From the NCBI RefSeq assembly GCF_021532375.1, contig NZ_JAKGAP010000063.1, positions 1 to 36,466 of the forward strand: a stretch of DNA of 36,466 nucleotides, given 5' to 3'. Each line of letters begins with the position of its first letter. The stretch's first letter is position 1. The position numbers and the translations under genes are program-made. The stretch comes from Paenibacillus alkaliterrae. Lineage in GTDB: Bacteria; Bacillota; Bacilli; Paenibacillales; Paenibacillaceae. The notes under the pieces were generated by a model. It saw nothing but the letters and a program-made list of their open reading frames with translations, did not search any database and was not told where the DNA came from. Shown here in pieces: positions 33,076-36,466 of the stretch.

Positions 33076-33465
33076 ATGATTAAGGTGGCTGCTGCCATAA
33101 TTGAGAATCAGAACGGACGAATACTAATTGCTCGGCGTGCAAAGGGAAAGTCCCAGGAGGGCATGTGGGAGTTTCCGGGTGGAAAGCTTGAGCCGGGTGA
33201 ATCGCCGGAAGAGTGCCTCCGGAGAGAGCTTCTTGAGGAGATGGGCATTGAGATTGAGCCGTATGCGTATTTTGGTGTGAATGAGCATGCTTATGGAGCG
33301 GTGACTATTTGCTTAATTGCGTATAAAGCGACTTATGTGAGTGGTGAGATCGTGCTGGTGGATCATGATGAGTATCGGTGGGTATATAGAGAGGAGCTAA
33401 GAGAATTTACTTTTGCTCCGGCTGATGTAAGGTTTGTGGGGATGCTGGGGTTTGAACGATTTTAA
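33076..33465 (+). CDS. NUDIX (MutT-like) nucleoside triphosphate pyrophosphohydrolase
   Basis: This is a 129-residue NUDIX hydrolase of the MutT/CTP-pyrophosphohydrolase size class. The NUDIX box is complete at about residues 36-58: it opens GGKLEPGESPEE and closes RRELLEEMGIE, giving G-x5-E-x7-RE-x2-EE-x-G. The N-terminus IKVAAAIIENQNGRILIARR and FPGGKLEPGE are typical. GTG 33070 in the same frame is an alternative start. It is the last gene of the operon, before a terminator. Such genes often sit next to DUF3427 helicases, and with the MazG-like gene it gives the operon two nucleotide-hydrolysing enzymes. Confidence 0.9.
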   Translation: MIKVAAAIIENQNGRILIARRAKGKSQEGMWEFPGGKLEPGESPEECLRRELLEEMGIEIEPYAYFGVNEHAYGAVTICLIAYKATYVSGEIVLVDHDEYRWVYREELREFTFAPADVRFVGMLGFERF

Positions 33466-33564
33466 GAAAAGTCATTAAATCGTCTACTAACTCAGGCAAT
33501 ATGTTATATAACATTTGAAGAATGAAATTAACAAAATGACCAATCTGTTAAATTGAAAGAATGT

Positions 33565-33605
33565 GCTCCGGCAGTCGAAAAATGGGTACCGGAGCTATAT
33601 TTTTG
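33565..33605 (+). terminator. Probable terminator of the defence-like operon
   Basis: The stem GCTCCGG / CCGGAGC (33565-33571 with 33589-33595) has a 17-base loop and is followed by TATATTTTTGC. It lies 100 bases after the NUDIX stop. Confidence 0.6.
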
Positions 33606-34112
33606 CTGTTTTTTGAGGCCAGGAAAAGAGATAATTTAACGTTTTGAATAAATTGTATAGTTAAATTGAACATTTTGGCTTTAGGTTTGATATTGGGACT
33701 CCGTATCAGCAAACAGTGTGATCGTTTCACGATTTCAGGATATGACTGTAGGCTATGCTTTATCTATTCTCGGGGATGTACAATTGGCACAGGATGCTCC
33801 ATTTGTATTTGTACTTCATGACAGCTATGCTGGCTACCCCGTGCCTATTAAGCTAAGAATATATCGCACCCCCAAAAATCAAGGAAATAAGATTTTTTAA
33901 TGTTTTGGGGGTATTTTAAATTCTTAACTTGATAGCTATGTGGCGAGATCCCTTTAAACAACAAATTTAGGTGCGAAAGATGAGTTTATTAAAAAAACCT
34001 TAATAATTTTAAGAATATTAAAATCGACAGTGGGATTTTGCCTCAGTATGATACTAGAATTTGAGGACGGTGATCACGGGAACAGCCCAATTTGGCAAGA
34101 GAGGGGAATAAA
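33606..34112 (+). other. Intergenic stretch with an orphan ORF fragment
   Basis: This AT-rich stretch holds no supported complete gene. A 60-codon frame (33718-33900) reads VGYALSILGDVQLAQDAPFV then VLHDSYAGYPVPIKLRIY and looks protein-like, but it has no ribosome binding site and no family that I recognise; it is probably a remnant. The rest has no clear promoter or repeat apart from the hairpin at 33868-33912. Confidence 0.3.
33868..33912 (+). terminator. Hairpin with outer ACCCCCAAAA / TTTTGGGGGT arms
   Basis: Perfect 10-base arms (33868-33877 with 33903-33912) enclose a second, overlapping pairing AAAAATC / GATTTTT (33874-33880 with 33891-33897). ATTTTAAA follows. It fits a terminator after the fragment ending at 33900, although the stop codon of that fragment lies within the loop. 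Confidence 0.5.
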
Positions 34113-34462
34113 ATGAATTCCAGCAAAGATAGTAGCAGCTCCTTATGGCAAGTGTATCGGTGGATGCTGCACTATTTGAAGCCATATCGGTGGAAAGTTT
34201 TTTTTACGGTTGGGTGTGGTGTCGTGATGACTGCAGGAGAAACCATTTTCCCAAAAGCAATCCAATATTTCATTGATAATATTTCCATGACAAAAGATTA
34301 TAACGCATTTATTATGCTGTTGCTGCTGTTGGCAGTGCTAGTAATTGCCGTCATTGCAGCTGGAAATGCACGGAATTTGTTGGAGCGAATAGTAGGCGTT
34401 AAGGCATCGCGAGACAATATGACGTGTTTAAGCATTTGCGTAAGCTCGGATTCTCATACTGA
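34113..34462 (+). pseudogene. ABC exporter N-terminal stub
   Basis: ATG 34113 (GAGGGG upstream) opens the transmembrane domain of an MdlB/MsbA-type ABC exporter: WMLHYLKPYRWKVFFTVGCG, IFPKAIQYFIDNI, a hydrophobic helix MLLLLLAVLVIAVIAAG, and LLERIVGVKASRD. After 34415 the frame shifts; the correct family sequence QYDVFKHLRKLGFSY continues in another frame and then stops at TGA 34460-34462. Fewer than 120 of about 580 residues remain and the ATPase domain is absent. This is a frameshifted and truncated gene. Confidence 0.75.
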
Positions 34463-34464
34463 TA

Positions 34465-34626
34465 GTAAAAGCGGAAACCAACGATATCGAGAACAGCTCC
34501 ATTTACAGCTCCGTCTACAAAGACAGCGACGACAATCTGCATATTATCGCGATCAACAAAAACTTCGATTATGCGATGGACGCTACTTTCTCGATTGGCG
34601 GACCGACGGAGGATAGCGGAATGTAA
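34465..34626 (+). pseudogene. C-terminal fragment of a secreted glycoside hydrolase (GH44-like)
   Basis: Directly after the ABC stub, 53 codons read VKAETNDIENSSIYSSVYKD, NLHIIAINKNFDYAMDATFSI and end in TAA at 34624-34626. The pattern (secreted-type beta strands, INKN followed by ATFSI) resembles the beta domain of GH44 endoglucanases. It has no start codon or ribosome binding site. The abrupt join to an exporter stub shows a deletion between two former genes. Confidence 0.55.
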
Positions 34627-34701
34627 GACAAGTGTCGCAGAATATAAATAGGTTGTAGCGCAGCCTTACCATCATTCCGGGAAGTGAGAGGATGAGCAGC
34701 G

Positions 34702-36210
34702 ATGTACGATTCGCGCCAAAGCAGGGCAGCGGTGCCTCCCTATTTCCCCGAGGGAACGGATCCGCAATGGCTGCCGTTAACGCCCCTGGAGCAAATGGCT
34801 CAAACGGATTACGACGTGCTGATCGTCGGAACCGGTGCAGGCGGCGGAGCCGTACTGTGGAGAATATGCGAGGGATTGAAGGATAGTGGCAAGCGAATCG
34901 GCGTTATCGAAGCCGGAGATCTGCTGCTGCCGACGCATGGAATGAACCTGCCAACCTCCGGCTGGGCGCTTAGTTCCATAGGGAATCAGTTTTTCCCGAT
35001 CGGAGATTTTTTGCCGCAATATTCGGCTGCTAGGCAATTTTTTGGGCTGGGAGGAAGAACCTTAAATTGGGGCATTGCCGCTCCCCGGATGCATAGGTCC
35101 GATATGATTCATTGGCCTGTACCTCTCCGCGAGATGGAGAAATACTATAAAATCGCCGAGCAAGCGATGTTCGTAAGCCATGCTTTCGCGGAAGGGTCTA
35201 CCCTATCGGAAATAACGATTAATCGCCTTTGGCAAAATGGTTTTCTCGAATCCGTCTATCTCCCTATGGCTGCCGATCTTGCTCAAACGAAGTATGGCGA
35301 GCTGCATTCTAACGTCTATTTCAGTTCCATCCTGTTTCTGGCCAGAGCATTGAAGCTGCGCACCTATGATCTGGCCGTGAGAGCCCGGGCGATTCAGATC
35401 GTTACGGAAAACGGAAAAGCGGCGGGCGTAAGAGCGGTTAGTCCCGATAAGAAGTGGTATGATCTCAAGGCGAAGACGGTCGTTTTATCGGCAAGCACCT
35501 TAGAAAATCCGAGGATCCTGCTGAATTCGGGCATTCAAGGCCATGCAATCGGTCATTACCTGACGAATCATTCCGGCGTAGAAGCGTGGGGAACGATAAA
35601 CAAAGAGCAATTTCCCGAAATAGCGGGAACGCTCGCTCTATTGGTTCCGGGTACGGAATTCCGTCCTTATCAAGTACAGATTCAGGGTTTTATTAATGGC
35701 GGCTACCCCTTCTATCCTTCTGTGTATCATTACAGTATTGATAAACCTGCAAGTGACATCTCGGATTATGTCATGTGGGCGTTCGGCAAGGTGGAATCCC
35801 GATTCGAGAACAAGGTCGGCTTGAGTCCCAGCCTCCGGGATGAATACGGGGTGCCGATGATACAGGTCGATTTCTCCCACAGTAACCGGGATCTGGAGGT
35901 CATCGGGCAGATGTCGCAGGCTCTTATTCAGGTTTCGGAAGCAATGGATGCCCCGATCAATATAAAGGACGGCAGACTTGACATTTCCAATTGGATTCCG
36001 GGTCGCGATTTCCATGAATGCGGAACCTGCCGGATGGGCGATAACCCATTGACTTCAACAACGAACCGGTTCGGTCAGGTGCATGGCGTCTCAGGTCTAT
36101 ATGTTGCCGATAACAGCGTTCTGCCCACACTGGGAGCAGCCAATCCTACGCTCACGGCAGTTGCACTGGCTATCCGAACGACAGACTATCTGATTGAGCA
36201 GTTGAAATAA
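34702..36210 (+). CDS. GMC-family FAD-dependent oxidoreductase
   Basis: This is a 502-residue glucose-methanol-choline oxidoreductase. The FAD-binding Rossmann motif is VGTGAGGGAV (about 42-51), followed by Glu in VIEAGD for the ribose. RQFFGLGGRTLNWG is the FAD-covering segment, and the C-terminal signature has HECGTCRMG (His438) and NPTLTAVALAIRTTDYL (Asn481), giving the His/Asn catalytic pair. It has no Tat or Sec signal, so it is predicted to be cytoplasmic. Its closest kin are sugar or polyol dehydrogenases; the substrate is unknown. GAGAGGATGAG precedes ATG 34702. A terminator follows. No partner subunit or cytochrome gene is next to it. Confidence 0.88.
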   Translation: MYDSRQSRAAVPPYFPEGTDPQWLPLTPLEQMAQTDYDVLIVGTGAGGGAVLWRICEGLKDSGKRIGVIEAGDLLLPTHGMNLPTSGWALSSIGNQFFPIGDFLPQYSAARQFFGLGGRTLNWGIAAPRMHRSDMIHWPVPLREMEKYYKIAEQAMFVSHAFAEGSTLSEITINRLWQNGFLESVYLPMAADLAQTKYGELHSNVYFSSILFLARALKLRTYDLAVRARAIQIVTENGKAAGVRAVSPDKKWYDLKAKTVVLSASTLENPRILLNSGIQGHAIGHYLTNHSGVEAWGTINKEQFPEIAGTLALLVPGTEFRPYQVQIQGFINGGYPFYPSVYHYSIDKPASDISDYVMWAFGKVESRFENKVGLSPSLRDEYGVPMIQVDFSHSNRDLEVIGQMSQALIQVSEAMDAPINIKDGRLDISNWIPGRDFHECGTCRMGDNPLTSTTNRFGQVHGVSGLYVADNSVLPTLGAANPTLTAVALAIRTTDYLIEQLK

Positions 36211-36230
36211 ACGGACGAAGCAAGCGGGGA

Positions 36231-36278
36231 TGTCTCAAAAGGTCATGAAGCGACCTGAGAGACAGCTCTGTTTTTTTT
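36231..36278 (+). terminator. Terminator of the GMC oxidoreductase gene
   Basis: The outer stem TGTCTC / GAGACA (36231-36236 with 36259-36264) and inner AGGTC / GACCT (36240-36244 with 36252-36256) are followed by eight T's. From 36279 to the window end I see no gene. Confidence 0.75.
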
Positions 36279-36466
36279 CATAGGAAAATGTGATTTCTTG
36301 TATCAAGTAAGATGTGGTCTCGTTAAGCAATTATCCGTTTTCTTGATTGAGACTCCTTAGAGAAAAAATTAGGCTATTCGCAGTTTAGCATGGGTTGTGT
36401 AAATCTATAAAACTTGGACAAGGGAATCGTATTCAGTTCAAATCGCTAGATTGTTCTCCACCTGAT

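Noticed and set aside
1..36466. CRISPR arrays, insertion sequences, prophage integrase or attachment sites
   Set aside because: No regularly spaced repeats, transposase or integrase motifs, or tRNA-end duplications were seen; the gene fragments look like deletion products rather than IS insertions.

Overview
The window looks like a chromosomal segment of a low-to-moderate GC, spore-forming Firmicute of the Paenibacillus/Bacillaceae type. The evidence is strong AGGAGG-type ribosome binding sites, GTG and TTG starts, SigA-type promoters, a Gram-positive lipoprotein signal on the transporter binding protein, S-layer-homology sequence, a GlpP antiterminator, and many tight hairpin-plus-T-run terminators. 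The species assignment is inference. I see no rRNA, tRNA, CRISPR array, transposase or integrase.

Layout. (1) 1-2.3 kb: an acyl-CoA carboxylase carboxyltransferase subunit, cut by the window edge, and an enoyl-CoA hydratase, as in a branched-chain or fatty acyl-CoA degradation operon. (2) 2.4-4.9 kb: a secreted GH43 arabinanase-type enzyme with Ig-like and LamG modules behind a cre-like site. (3) 4.9-8.1 kb: a patatin-like phospholipase set among small ORFs and remnants, including a collapsed ketopantoate reductase gene and a headless cupin. (4) 8.2-10.9 kb: an M20 dipeptidase and an RhlE-like DEAD-box helicase, divergently transcribed. (5) 11.2-19.8 kb: a coherent glycerophosphodiester / glycerol-3-phosphate module. 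It holds a calcineurin-type phosphoesterase, the antiterminator glpP, a leader terminator suited to GlpP control, a Ugp-type ABC transporter (ugpB, C, A, E) with an embedded HAD phosphatase, and two glycerophosphodiester phosphodiesterases, one cytoplasmic and one exported. (6) 19.8-25.1 kb: a decay zone. It contains a shrunken duplicate of a SEC-C/DUF3024/antitoxin-promoter segment, a chimera of two truncated sugar genes, a truncated DUF1861 gene behind an XRE regulator, an intact ribosomal protein L25 gene, a broken SLH gene, a sirtuin fragment, and a toxin-antitoxin pair whose toxin is only a stub. (7) 25.3-33.5 kb: a compact five-gene operon that reads like an anti-phage or genome-defence system: DUF2075 nuclease-helicase, MazG-like pyrophosphohydrolase, two successive and different HKD(PLD)-nuclease/SF2-helicase proteins (the second DUF3427-like), and a NUDIX hydrolase. 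(8) 33.6-36.5 kb: an ABC exporter stub abutting a glycoside hydrolase tail, then an intact GMC oxidoreductase.

How the genes work together. In region 5 the exported phosphodiesterase can act outside the membrane, Ugp imports glycerophosphodiesters or glycerol-3-phosphate, and the cytoplasmic enzymes finish the hydrolysis. GlpP would sense glycerol-3-phosphate and relieve the leader terminator. In region 7 the overlapping or near-overlapping genes imply joint expression of nucleic-acid-cutting helicases and nucleotide-pool hydrolases. This is the best candidate in the window for an incompletely described system. All functional calls come from reading motifs; no database search was run.
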